A stretch of 64,000 nucleotides of DNA, taken from Pirellulales bacterium. GTDB taxonomy: Bacteria > Planctomycetota > Planctomycetia > Pirellulales > Thermoguttaceae. This document shows, one piece after another, positions 45,556 through 55,700 of this stretch (positions are counted from its first letter, which is position 1; each line of letters opens with the position of its first letter). The notes under the pieces were generated by a model. That model had not been told where the DNA came from and searched no databases. It saw only the letters and a program-made list of their open reading frames with translations. The DNA is taken from the NCBI GenBank assembly GCA_016935315.1, contig JAFGRD010000051.1, positions 35,941 to 99,940 of the forward strand, read 5' to 3'. A program made the translations under genes and the position numbers.

Positions 45556-46797
45556 TCAATCGGTCCCGGCGCGAACCGCCGGATAGATCAGGTCGATCCG
45601 CCCCGCCCTGAAATCGCCGTCGAGAAGCTCGCGGTAGAGCTCCTCGTAGCGGGGCTCGTCATAGGCGATTGCCGCCCGGCGCAACAGGGGGCGCAGCGCC
45701 TGGGGTCGCAGACGGGTGATTTGCCGGTGCGACCATGGTTGTCCGCCGAGGGTATGCGCCACCAGCCAGTCCAGCGCCCGACGGATGCTCCGGCCGTCGT
45801 CGGTCCGAAAGCCCCAGAGATCCACGCCCACCTGCCTGCCCAAGGTAGCCAGATCAAACATGCCGCGCAGGTTCATCGTGCTGTAGTCAAACGACTTGGT
45901 CCGCGCCAGCTCGAGCGGCTGCCGCCCGTCCGGTTCGATCTGCGTGGCAATCCGCCGAGCCCCCGCCTCGCGGAGCACCCGGCCGGCGGTCTGCTCATCG
46001 CCGACGAACAGGGCGAACGAAACCACTTGCACGTCGTACCAGGTGGCGTGGTTGTTGCGGGTGCGCGACTCGGCCCGGCCATGGTCGCTCTCGATCAGCC
46101 ACTTCAGATAGTCGCGGAACCACAACTGCAGCCCTTTCTGGTCGCCTGGCGTCCAGGCCGCCGAACTGCCCAGCATGCCGACCGCATCGACCAGACGCGC
46201 CAGCCGTGTCGTGTCGATAATGCCGATGCCGCGACCGTCGCAACGACCGGGAATCGCCTGGCCGTACTCCAGGTGCGGGTTCATCCGCGTGTCCGGATCC
46301 AAGAACCAGGTCCGCAACAACCCGGCCGCGTGCTTCGAGTACGGCTCATGCCCGGTGAGATAGTAGGCCAAGGCCAGCGTATCGACGGCTTCGCCCATGC
46401 GCGACAGGGCCACGTTGTCGTATTGGTGTCGTTCGGGGTTCACCTCGCCGTCGCGGCGGATGTACGGCTTACCGTCGGGCTTGTCGGGATCGGGCCACCA
46501 ATAGGGCCCCACGCTCAGATAGTCGTGCTTGTCGCCGCTGGGCGGCACGGCCTTCTTGTCCATGACCGAAAACGGACCGGCTTCCAAAGCCCGCTCGGCC
46601 TCCTTGCGCAACTGGGCCACCGCGGGCGCCAACGCCGCGTCGCCGGCGGCGACACGGTCCCTGGTCTTCGCCAGCCGTCCGGCGTCCAGCAGAAACAGCC
46701 GCGCCCGCGAAGTGTCCCCGGCTGCCGACGGCGACGGTCCGCAAACCGTTGCTGCCAGCAGCAATGTGGGAAAGATCCAGCCGATGCGAAGTGCCAA
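45556..46797 (-). CDS. Alginate-lyase-like polysaccharide lyase (PL5-type fold)
   Basis: A 413-residue exported protein with a signal peptide (GWIFPTLLLAATVCGPSPSAAG). The body is an (alpha/alpha) toroid of the alginate-lyase family. PYWWPDPDKPDGKPYI, RRDGEVNPERHQYDN, TRNNHATWYDVQ (with the conserved NNH) and KSFDYSTMNL are characteristic. Such enzymes cleave uronate-containing polysaccharides by beta-elimination; the exact polymer is uncertain. It follows the DUF1080 gene by 4 bp and is probably cotranscribed. Confidence 0.83.
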   Translation of the reverse strand: MALRIGWIFPTLLLAATVCGPSPSAAGDTSRARLFLLDAGRLAKTRDRVAAGDAALAPAVAQLRKEAERALEAGPFSVMDKKAVPPSGDKHDYLSVGPYWWPDPDKPDGKPYIRRDGEVNPERHQYDNVALSRMGEAVDTLALAYYLTGHEPYSKHAAGLLRTWFLDPDTRMNPHLEYGQAIPGRCDGRGIGIIDTTRLARLVDAVGMLGSSAAWTPGDQKGLQLWFRDYLKWLIESDHGRAESRTRNNHATWYDVQVVSFALFVGDEQTAGRVLREAGARRIATQIEPDGRQPLELARTKSFDYSTMNLRGMFDLATLGRQVGVDLWGFRTDDGRSIRRALDWLVAHTLGGQPWSHRQITRLRPQALRPLLRRAAIAYDEPRYEELYRELLDGDFRAGRIDLIYPAVRAGTD

Positions 46798-46801
46798 GCG
46801 A

Positions 46802-47530
46802 CTACTTCTTTTTCGGCAGGATGATCTTCACATTGCGATAGGCGACGGCTCCATGATTGCCCTGGAACATCAGCGGTCCCTCGGGCGCTTCCTTGCCGGC
46901 GACGCCGCCGGGCGTCTGCTTCTGCATCTCGACGTCTTTTTGAATCACCTTGTCGTTGAGCGTCACTTTGACGAACGTGGCGTTGCTGATCTTCTTGCCG
47001 TCCTTGAATTTCGGCGCGACAAACTCGATGACGAACTTTTGCCACTCGCCCGGCTTCTTCGTGGCGTTGACGTCCGGTCCCTTGGCGGCGTAGAGCCCAC
47101 CCATGTCGCCGGGGCTCAGTCCGGTCCTGCCGTGGCTGTCCAACACCTGGATCTCATACTCGCCCATCACGTAGATGCCCGAGTTGGAGCCCTGGGGGAC
47201 CATCACCTCGACCTCAATCGTGCAGTCGCCGAACTTCTGCTCGGTATACAGATCGCGGCCGTGGCCTTCGCAGGTGATCAGCTCGCCGGGCGCGTCGCCG
47301 GCCGGCGCGGCGATCAGGCGGCGAGGGTTGGCCGGATCGACCTGCGCGACGCCCACCGTCCACTTGCTCTGGTCGATCGGTCCCTGGGCCTTCCAGCCTT
47401 CGAGGTTCTTGCCGTTAAACGGCGTCACGGCCGTTGGCTTCTCGGCGGCGGCACCCTCGGCCACCAGCGGCGCCAAGGCCAGCGCGAAAACTGCCAAGAG
47501 GCTCAGGACACGGATGTGCGGGTACGTCAT
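46802..47530 (-). CDS. DUF1080 (3-keto-disaccharide hydrolase) family secreted protein
   Basis: A 242-residue protein with a signal peptide (VLSLLAVFALALAPLVAEGAAA) and one concanavalin-like jelly-roll domain of the DUF1080 family (FNGKNLEGWK at the start, GSNSGIYVMGEYEIQVLDS in the middle, GPLMFQGNHGAVAYRNVKI at the end). Characterised members hydrolyse 3-keto-glycosides, and the family is greatly expanded in planctomycetes. GGAGG upstream decides for ATG 47530. It is the first gene of a two-gene operon with the alginate-lyase-like gene, so both likely serve one polysaccharide. Confidence 0.88.
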   Translation of the reverse strand: MTYPHIRVLSLLAVFALALAPLVAEGAAAEKPTAVTPFNGKNLEGWKAQGPIDQSKWTVGVAQVDPANPRRLIAAPAGDAPGELITCEGHGRDLYTEQKFGDCTIEVEVMVPQGSNSGIYVMGEYEIQVLDSHGRTGLSPGDMGGLYAAKGPDVNATKKPGEWQKFVIEFVAPKFKDGKKISNATFVKVTLNDKVIQKDVEMQKQTPGGVAGKEAPEGPLMFQGNHGAVAYRNVKIILPKKK

Positions 47531-47801
47531 CGGAAACTCCTCCATTGGTTTTGGGGAAAGCGGAAGCACGCCGCGGCCAGCGGCCGCAGCCAGTCCAGGT
47601 ATGCCAATCCAGGTATGCCAAGTCGTAGGCAGGAACCGCAATTATAACCGGTCGCTGGACGGCACCGCAACAAATCCGGGAATCTGGCCAAGAGAACCAT
47701 AGCCCGACAGAGGGATTTGACACAGTCCGGGGAACTTGCTCGAATTCTTCCGTGGAAGCGAGTTCTCCCGGAAATCGTGAGTCTATCGAACGAGGCGGAT
47801 C

Positions 47802-50800
47802 ATGCGACAGACACTTCTGTATTGCTGTCTGGGGATCGTCGGGCTCGGCCTCCCAAGTGCGACCGCGGCCGACTGGACCGACTCGCTGGCCCTGGTCTAC
47901 AACGACGGCCTGGGCCACAGCCTCCCCTATCGGCTCTTCCTGCCACCCGGCTACGACCAGCCAGGCACCGACTTTCCGCTGGTGTTGTTCCTGCACGGCG
48001 CGGGCGAGCGAGGCAGCAACAACGTATCCCAGGTGAACGTGCACATCGAGGGGCTGATCAACGCGACGCAGAGCGAGTCGTTCGCCGCCTACCTGCTCGC
48101 TCCGCAGGTCCCGACCGACGGTTCTTGGGCAAACAACCTGCAATGGGACCTTACCCGACAGGTGCTCGATCTCGTGCAACAAGGCTACGGCGTCGACCCG
48201 TACCGGCTGTACATCACCGGTCTGTCGATGGGAGGCTACGGCACGTTCGATTACCTCATGCGCGAGCCCGACCTGTTTGCCGCGGCCGTGCCCATGTCGG
48301 GTTGGGGCGACACTTCGCGGGCGGCCCTGATCAAGGACGTGCCGATCTGGGTATTCCACGGCAACAACGATACCGTCGTGCCGGTCAGCAACTCCCGCGC
48401 GATGGTCGCCGCGCTGGAAGCCGCCGGCGGCACGCCCGTCTATACGGAAACCACCGGGGGACACGCCATCTGGGCGCCGATCTACAACGACGCGACCAAC
48501 GAGCTCTATCCCTGGATGTTCAGCCAGAGCATGGTCGGCCTGTTCCAGTGGGACGCCCTCGGCGACGCCGACTGGGACGCGGTCGACGCCGTGACGGGCA
48601 ACTCCCATTGGCTCGATCGTGACGGCAACCCGGCCACCGGCTACCCGGATGCCTCGTTCCATGCGGTGGTCCGGACCAACGCGGTGTCGGTCGGCGGCGA
48701 GCAGACCGCCAACTTGCTGACGATCGAGAGCGGCCGCGTCGCGGTCCGGTCCGGCGCAACGCTCACGGTGACCAATGGCGTGAACGTCGCCGCCGACGCC
48801 ACGCTGGAGATCGGCGGAACGCTGCGGGCCGGCTCGCTGACCGCCGGCGGCACGCAACTCGTTTCTCCCAGTGCCACTGTCTCGATTACCGACGAGCTGA
48901 TCGTCAACGCGGGGTTGGACTTCACCGGCGCTGCGCTGACGACCGTGGCCGGGGCGACCAGGATCGATGTCCGAAGCGGCGGCCGGCTGACGGTGCCCCA
49001 CCCGCTGCTCGGCGGCGAGGTGAACGTCGCGGCGACGGTGGAAACCGCCGGCGCCGAAGTGACGGTCTTGAATCTCGCGGACGGAGGATCGCTGAGCACG
49101 TCGGCTCCGCTGTCGGCTGAGACGATCCATCTTGCCGGCGGGACGCTGGATGCGACGGCCGAGGTCGCGGCCAACGCCCTCCACGTTACCGGGGGCACGC
49201 TCAGTGCTTCGGCGGATGTGACGGCCCCCGAGGTCACGGTCACCAGCGGCGCCGTCCACCTGGGCAATAGCGCCCGGTTCCACGTGGCCTCGATGGAGAT
49301 CTTCGGTGGCACGGTCGACACCGGTTCGGGCGGGGTGGTGGTCGGCCAGCGAATGAAGATCGGCGAGCTGACCATCGGCACTGCCGGCGGCGCCGTCGAG
49401 GTCGGCGGCGCCAATCTGGCCGATCCGGCGGTCGCCAAGAACCTCACGCTCTGCGGTGGCACCGTTTCCATGCAGCGCCCGGGCCGCGGGGCCAGGAAGA
49501 TCCTCTTGGTCAGCGACCAGGCCCCCGGTGGTCGCGACGACCCGATGATCGCCTGGATCGAATCGCTAGGTCATTCGGTCGATACCGGCGGCATGTCGGG
49601 CGCCTACCAGGACCGCCAGAACCCCTTCGAAGACCCGGCCAAGCTGGCCGCCCTGGAAGACGCCGACCTGGTGCTGGTCAGCCGAAACGCCCGCAGCACG
49701 TTCTACTACATGTACGCCCAGGCATGGAACGCCGTGGAAACGCCGCTGGTCGTGATGAGTGGATACCTGACGCAGGGCGGCAGCGGCAGGCGCTGGGGCT
49801 GGGTCAACGCGGGCTCGGCCGATGCCGACGCGGCGGAAGACACGATGGTCATCGAACCCGGCCTGGCCGACCACCCGTTCTTCACGGATTTGACGGGCCC
49901 CGTGCAACTGTTCGACTGGACGACCGCCCCCGGCCAACAAGCGCCCGCCGGCGTCCGCCTGCCCGTCGCGGCGTCGCAACACGAAACCGACCACCTGCTG
50001 GCCACCTTCGGCGGGCAGCCCTATCTGCTCGACATCCCGGCCGGCTACGATCTGGACCAGGGCGGGCAACTCGAATACGGCGCGACCGGCCAGCGGCGGG
50101 TCTTCATGGGCCATTGGGGCTACGATCTCGACCCGTACGCGTTCGATAGTCTCACGACCGACGACTTCCGCACCCTCTTCGGCAACGTGCTGGCCACGAC
50201 CGGGCCGGGAGCGATCGAGATGCCCGAGACGAATCTGGCCGTGACCAACGACACCACGCTGCAGTTCGAAACCGTCGGCGTGGCCAGCTTCGGCGACCTG
50301 GCGCTGCAGCCCGATGTGACACTACGGCTGCTGGGGGCCCCGCTCGGCGTGGAGGACCTTGCCGCGGGCGACAACTCCGCGATTGACGGCAGCCTGGTGG
50401 TTCGCGGTCTGCTCTCGCCGGACGACGGCCCGGCGGCGCTGGCGATCACCGGCGACCTGGCGCTCGAGTCCGGGGCGACCTATCAATGGGACTGCGGGGG
50501 CTCGGGCGCCGATTGCACGCAGATCGGCGGCACGTTGGCGTTGGCCGACGGCTGGACGCTGCAAATCCGCGCCGAGACCGGCCCCACGCCCGGCGACTAT
50601 CGGCTCTTTTCCGGCGCCGGCACCGCGGAGGTCGGCTCGGTGGCCTTCGACCTCGGCGAAGCTGCCCATTGGCACGTGCAAAACCTGTCGATCGTGGTCG
50701 ACGACGTGGAGGGAAACGTCTACTTGCACGTTGTCCCGGAACCGAGCACGCTCGTTCTGCTGCTGCCGGCCCTCGGCATCGCTGCCCTCCGGCGACGACG

Positions 50801-50819
50801 CAGGCCCAACACTCCCTAG
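47802..50819 (+). CDS. Secreted esterase fused to a beta-repeat region with PEP-CTERM anchor
   Basis: A 1005-residue protein. The signal peptide (LYCCLGIVGLGLPSATA) is followed by an alpha/beta-hydrolase esterase (residues ~25-240) with nucleophile S142 in GLSMGGYG, D190 in HGNNDTVV and H221. From ~285 to 490 there are short repeats typical of an extended beta structure (GGTLDATAEV, ADATLEIGGTLRAG). Then comes a compact domain (~500-690, RKILLVSDQAPGGRDD...) and further beta sheet. The C-terminus VPEPSTLVLLLPALGIAALRRRRR is a textbook PEP-CTERM signal for exosortase sorting. A polysaccharide or feruloyl-type esterase held at the cell surface is likely. Confidence 0.85.
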   Translation: MRQTLLYCCLGIVGLGLPSATAADWTDSLALVYNDGLGHSLPYRLFLPPGYDQPGTDFPLVLFLHGAGERGSNNVSQVNVHIEGLINATQSESFAAYLLAPQVPTDGSWANNLQWDLTRQVLDLVQQGYGVDPYRLYITGLSMGGYGTFDYLMREPDLFAAAVPMSGWGDTSRAALIKDVPIWVFHGNNDTVVPVSNSRAMVAALEAAGGTPVYTETTGGHAIWAPIYNDATNELYPWMFSQSMVGLFQWDALGDADWDAVDAVTGNSHWLDRDGNPATGYPDASFHAVVRTNAVSVGGEQTANLLTIESGRVAVRSGATLTVTNGVNVAADATLEIGGTLRAGSLTAGGTQLVSPSATVSITDELIVNAGLDFTGAALTTVAGATRIDVRSGGRLTVPHPLLGGEVNVAATVETAGAEVTVLNLADGGSLSTSAPLSAETIHLAGGTLDATAEVAANALHVTGGTLSASADVTAPEVTVTSGAVHLGNSARFHVASMEIFGGTVDTGSGGVVVGQRMKIGELTIGTAGGAVEVGGANLADPAVAKNLTLCGGTVSMQRPGRGARKILLVSDQAPGGRDDPMIAWIESLGHSVDTGGMSGAYQDRQNPFEDPAKLAALEDADLVLVSRNARSTFYYMYAQAWNAVETPLVVMSGYLTQGGSGRRWGWVNAGSADADAAEDTMVIEPGLADHPFFTDLTGPVQLFDWTTAPGQQAPAGVRLPVAASQHETDHLLATFGGQPYLLDIPAGYDLDQGGQLEYGATGQRRVFMGHWGYDLDPYAFDSLTTDDFRTLFGNVLATTGPGAIEMPETNLAVTNDTTLQFETVGVASFGDLALQPDVTLRLLGAPLGVEDLAAGDNSAIDGSLVVRGLLSPDDGPAALAITGDLALESGATYQWDCGGSGADCTQIGGTLALADGWTLQIRAETGPTPGDYRLFSGAGTAEVGSVAFDLGEAAHWHVQNLSIVVDDVEGNVYLHVVPEPSTLVLLLPALGIAALRRRRRPNTP

Positions 50820-50978
50820 CCGGGCAAGCCGGGGGGCGCCAGCCGCCCGATCTGGTCGCGAGAGGCGTGTTTGGGCAGGATAGCGAGGTGGCATCGCCGC
50901 GGAGCATCGAGTATGCTGGAAGCGCCTGTGACTTCTTCGCCTTAATCGCATAGACCAATCCGCAAGAGGAGGGCCGCC

Positions 50979-52340
50979 ATGAGCGAGACCACGAAAGCCA
51001 GTACGTCGCGTCGCGAGTTTCTCAAGAGCACGGGCCGGGTTGCCGCCGCCTCGGCGCTGGCGGCCGCGGCCGTCCCGCGCGTCCACGCCGCCGAGAACAA
51101 CACGATCCAGGTGGCCCTGATCGGCTGCGGCGGCCGGGGCACCGGCGCGGCGATGAACGCCCTGTCCGTTCAGAACGGTCCGACGAAGCTGGTCGCCATG
51201 GCCGACGTGTTCGACCGCCGTCTGAAAACCCGCTACGAGGCCATCAGCAGCCGATTCAAGGACCAGGTCGACGTGCCGGAGGAGCGGAAGTTCGTTGGCT
51301 TCGACGCCTATCAGAAGGCGATGGACTGCCTCAGCCCGGGCGACGTGGCGATTTTCGCCACCCCGCCGGCCTTCCGCTGGGTGCATTTCGCCTATGCCAT
51401 CGAGAAGGGCCTTCACGTCTTCATGGAGAAGCCGGTGACCGTCGACGGCCCGACCACGCGGAGGATGATCGAGCTGGCCGCCAAGGCCGACGAGAAGAAC
51501 CTCAAGGTGGGCGTGGGGCTGATGGTCCGCCACTGTCGCGGCCGGCGCGAGCTGGCCCAACGCATCCAGGACGGCGAGATCGGCGAGATCATCGCCCTGC
51601 GCGGCTACCGGATGGGCGGTCGGGCCGCGGCGGCCGGCCCCAAGCCGGACGGCATCAGCGAGCTGCTCTACCAGGTGCAGCGCTTCCACAGCTTCCTCTG
51701 GGCCAGCGGCGGAATGTACAGCGACTATTACATTCACCAGATCGACGAGTGCTCGTGGATGAAGGGCGCCTGGCCGGTCGAGGCCCAAGCCCTGGGCGGC
51801 CGCCACTATCGGGGCAACGCCATCGACCAGAACCTCGACACCTACTCGGTCGAATACACGTATCCCGACGGCGCCAAGCTCTTCTATTACGGCCGCAACA
51901 TGTCCGGATGCCAGGGCGGCTTCTCCAGCTATGCCCACGGCACGAAGGGCTCGGCCGTGATTTCCACGTCGGGGCATCATCCGGGCAGGGTCCGCACCTA
52001 CCAAGGACAGAAGTTCGACAAGGGCAACCTCCTCTGGGGACCGCCGGAAGAGCCGAACCCCTATCAGATGGAATGGGAGGATCTGATCGACGCCATCCGC
52101 AACGACACGCCCTACAACGAGGCCAAACGCGGCGCCGAGGCCAGCCTGGTCAGCACGATGGGCCGCATGGCGGCCCACACGGGCCAAGTTGTCACGTTCG
52201 AGCAGGCGCTCCGCTGCGAGCACGAGTTCGCGCCGGAGGTGGGCAAGCTGACGATGGATTCGCCCGCCCCGCTGCAACTGTTGCCCAGCGGCACGTACCC
52301 GGTCCCGATGCCGGGCATCGAGACGACAAGAGAGTATTGA
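50979..52340 (+). CDS. Tat-exported Gfo/Idh/MocA-family oxidoreductase
   Basis: A 453-residue NAD(P)-dependent sugar or inositol-type dehydrogenase. The N-terminus carries a twin-arginine signal (SRREFLKSTGRVAAASALAAA), so it acts outside the cytoplasm with cofactor bound. The Rossmann motif VALIGCGGRGTGAA and the family signature EKPVTVD follow. The C-terminal substrate domain contains GGMYSDYYIHQIDECSWM. Planctomycetes encode dozens of such exported paralogues, and substrate prediction is not possible. It ends just before the tRNA-Arg-like remnant. Confidence 0.88.
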   Translation: MSETTKASTSRREFLKSTGRVAAASALAAAAVPRVHAAENNTIQVALIGCGGRGTGAAMNALSVQNGPTKLVAMADVFDRRLKTRYEAISSRFKDQVDVPEERKFVGFDAYQKAMDCLSPGDVAIFATPPAFRWVHFAYAIEKGLHVFMEKPVTVDGPTTRRMIELAAKADEKNLKVGVGLMVRHCRGRRELAQRIQDGEIGEIIALRGYRMGGRAAAAGPKPDGISELLYQVQRFHSFLWASGGMYSDYYIHQIDECSWMKGAWPVEAQALGGRHYRGNAIDQNLDTYSVEYTYPDGAKLFYYGRNMSGCQGGFSSYAHGTKGSAVISTSGHHPGRVRTYQGQKFDKGNLLWGPPEEPNPYQMEWEDLIDAIRNDTPYNEAKRGAEASLVSTMGRMAAHTGQVVTFEQALRCEHEFAPEVGKLTMDSPAPLQLLPSGTYPVPMPGIETTREY

Positions 52341-52356
52341 CGCACCGTGACACACC

Positions 52357-52411
52357 GAGGGCGAGAGGATTCGAACCTGTAGCCTTCGGCTCCGGAGGCG
52401 GAGGACGTACG
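52357..52411 (-). pseudogene. tRNA-Arg(CCG)-like 3' half (possible attachment-site remnant)
   Basis: On the minus strand an anticodon loop CTCCGGA (anticodon CCG, 52393-52395) with partly paired stem, a five-base variable loop and a T arm ACAGG-TTCGAAT-CCTCT (52364-52380) follow in tRNA order, then CGCCCTCG like a 3' acceptor strand. The D arm and the 5' acceptor strand are missing and one T-stem pair is broken, so it is not a working tRNA. tRNA 3' ends are frequent integration sites. Confidence 0.55.
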
Positions 52412-52758
52412 GTCAAGACGCTCAAATGACACACAAGCTTCCTGGAAGCCTGACCTTCAGCGGTTCGGAATCTCGGAATCTCGGCCGGAGTTTGCCGAAA
52501 GAACAATCGTGGCCGAGCCGGCGGTTGTTCAAGCCCGGATCCATCTCACAGCCGTGCGGCATACGCTGATCCACCCCAGTGAGAGCGGTAACTCGGCCGG
52601 ATGGTGTAAAGATCAGATCGATGGTCAGATGAAGGGTAGTCTCGGGACGCTTCGTCAAAGCCACACGGAAGGAGTCACCGTCGGTTCCAGGGCACCGGAC
52701 TCCCGTGATCTTGCCCATTCCGGCGCGCGATGATCGGCGTGAACTCGCCCCGGCTGCT
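52412..52758. other. Intergenic region with nothing recognised
   Basis: About 350 bp between the tRNA-like remnant and the end of the 1124-residue gene. A small direct repeat (CGGAATCT twice, near 52466) is the only feature noticed. Confidence 0.45.
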
Positions 52759-55700
52759 TCATCCGCTTACCGGCCGGCCACGACCCAGCAACCGGTGGCA
52801 TCGCATGAGCAACTTCCTGCGGACCGGGCTGGTCTCCTCCGCATCAGATTTGACGTCCTGCGGACGCGTGATCCGAAGCGTACGCAGGGCGATCGAAGGA
52901 TTGCATTCGATCAGGAGATCAAGCACTTCACGGTAGCTGCCGATGCCGTGGAAGGTTTCACAGAAACGGCAGGCGAAGCGTTTCAGCCGGCGCGGCAGAG
53001 AACCTATTCGCAGACTGCGAACGATCTGCCCGGCCACTTCGCCACTTCCCGCCAGCCTGGCCAGAACGGCAAGACGGAGCCTTACCGGGAAGGGGATCGA
53101 GACATCGAAGCCGAACCGCTCGAGCAGTGGCCCCACGATCTCGTTGCGTTGTTGGAACTCCTCCAACTGCAGCAACGACCCCAACACGCTCTTCAGCGCC
53201 TCGTCGCACCCGAAAAACTCCACGAGCTTCTTCGGGATCTCCGACACGTCTTCAGTTCGCAGGACGGTTCGCACCAATCCCTCGGGGTTCTGGAAGTCAT
53301 AGACCGACTCACTGGGCATGGCTCCGTCGTCGTACCAGCTCTTGGCTACCAGTGTTGCCACCCGGCCTGTCGAGGCCAGCGCAGTGCCCATTGCCTTGGC
53401 TAGCTGCTCCGCGAATTGATTGACCTCCTTCTGAAAACCGTCGGCCTCGTGATGGGCATAGCGATGGTACGTGAGAATCGTCCCGTTATCGGCCAGCGCG
53501 AACAGACAACGGCCGACGACGCGGCCCGACTCGGTCTTTCCGTAAACGACCTGCTTGTTGATGTCCAGCGCGTTGGCGATCGTGGAGAAGAAGTTGGCCG
53601 CGCCGGGAGAAAGGCACGTCTCGAAATGAAAACCCATCAGCAGGACATCGAGGATTTCGCGTGCGAAGAAGAGCCGATAGGGTTCGCCATCGGCGGTCTT
53701 CGCCGTTCGCTGGAACGAGTCGCTCAGCCAAGGCTCCAGACGGATGCCCTTTTCGCGAATCGCCTGCAGGAACATCGCATTTGGGGGTTCGCTACGGAAA
53801 TCGCATCTCGGATCGTGCTGGCTCTTCAGCAACAATTGCAGCCCCAAGTCCTTCATCACGCCCGCTAGCTGCAGGATGCCTGAAATCAGCTGGTCCTTCG
53901 GCGGTGCAAACAGTTCCTCCGGAACCCGGTCGCCCCCGCAGATTACCTTCATCTTCTCCGCCGTTGCGGCGTAGCATTCCCGAACGTAGCGTTCGACCCT
54001 TTCGTAATCCAGACGGTCGCCGATCTTCTTCACGAGTCTCTCGAGACGCCGCGGCGTCACTGTTCGCGGCCGGTCGATTCGCCTCTGGAGGTTCTCGGAG
54101 CGTCTTTGCAGTCGCCGGCGCAACGCCACGTCCTGTCGAACCGCCGGTGAGTTGAGCTGGTGGCCGAGGGCCTCCAACTCTCTTTGCAGGTCGTCCGGAT
54201 CGGGAAATTCCTTGCGGAGAAGCCCGTCGGCGATGGCCCGAGCATCAGGAGCAATCCGATGCAGTTGCTTGAGAAGTCCGTGCAGCTCGCTCGGGTAGCG
54301 AGCCAGCCAGACCGGCGGCGATTGTGCCTCGGGTGCCTTCGGCACGGACAAATCGAGGGCAACGACCATCTGCGTGCAGCAGGCCAGCCGAAGCAGGGAC
54401 TTCTTCTGACCGTTGAGCACCCATTGGGTGATGACGCGTCGAAGCTGTCGGTCCGCAACGTGTCGGCCCAGCAGTCCAGCCGGTTCGATCATTTCGTAGT
54501 CGCTGCTGAACCTTCTCAGAATTGCTGCCGCCTCGGAGTCGTCCTTGGCAAGGGCGAGCGCCACCCGAATCTCGCTCTCGTCGAAGTACTCGTCTTCGGA
54601 CTCCGCCAGGACGGCTACCAGTCGGGCCGCACGGTCCGTATTGGAAGTGGCCAGGGCGAATTCGCCCAGCGAGTCCAGCAACTCGGCCCCGAGCGGCAGG
54701 TCGCGATCATAGACGGTCGCCTCCACAAGTCGAGTCCAGCGCCGATACGTTTCGCGGCCGCCGTACCTTGTTTCGAGCAGACCGCCGACTGGGTCGCTGG
54801 CATACCGCTCCCTGGAGACAGTGAATTCCCGCAAACGGTGCAACACCACCGGATGCACTCCGCGTCGGCCGAACAGTCGGCACAGCTCGGGAGCAAGCTG
54901 CTGAAACCGGCGATTCGCCTGCCGTGGATCGTGCCGTTGCAGCCTTGCCTGTCCCCACCGGGCGAACAGCCCCACGCGGAGCAGCCGCTCTTCCATCGGC
55001 AGGGATTTCGCAAGCCGTAACCAGTGGCGAAGGAGCAGCGACTCGTCGAGGATGGCCGGAATGTGACTGATCGCAAAGCCTGTATGCTCGAGAAGCCGCA
55101 CGTTGGCGTGATCGGCAACAACGACCTCAGCCTGCCTTTTCAACTGCTTCCTCTCGGCTCGCGTGCGAAATAGCTTCGGCCGCTCGTATTGGACTTGGCG
55201 CAACCGTCTGAGCAGCCTCGATTCTTCGCCCTCGACGTGCTCGGCCAGTACTCGCGCCGCAGCGGCAAAGTCGGCCGGCAGAAGCAGCCCCAGAAGCGCC
55301 GTGGCTTGCCGCCGGGCCTTGGGATCTAGCGTGAGCAGACGTCGCAGAAAACCTCGCCACGCTTCACCGATCGTCGATGAGTGTGTCTCCTCCGGGATCT
55401 TGAAGCGTTTGGCGTTCGCCGCCCTGTTCAGTTGATCGGAGAGTCTCTGGGCATAGGCGTAGGCATCGCACGTGGGGGCCGAAGAGACTGAAGCGTCCGT
55501 CACACAATCGAGCAGAAGCGGGACGAGATCGGCGTGGATGTCTTCTCGCAGCGTGCAGAGTGTCAACGGCAACTCGTCCCCGGCTGCACGCTCTCCGCCA
55601 AAGCGAGAAAAAGGCGTTGTGTGGTCGGCAATCCACTTCAGCACCGACGAATCAAGGCGGCTGCGCCCGGTAAACTCCAGAAAAGCCACGGCGTCCAGTA

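Noticed and set aside
50322..52355. A 677-codon minus-strand frame across the Gfo/Idh gene
   Set aside because: Shadow of two well-supported plus-strand genes.
52350..52430. A working tRNA-Arg gene
   Set aside because: The 5' acceptor strand and D arm cannot be found, and one T-stem pair is broken.
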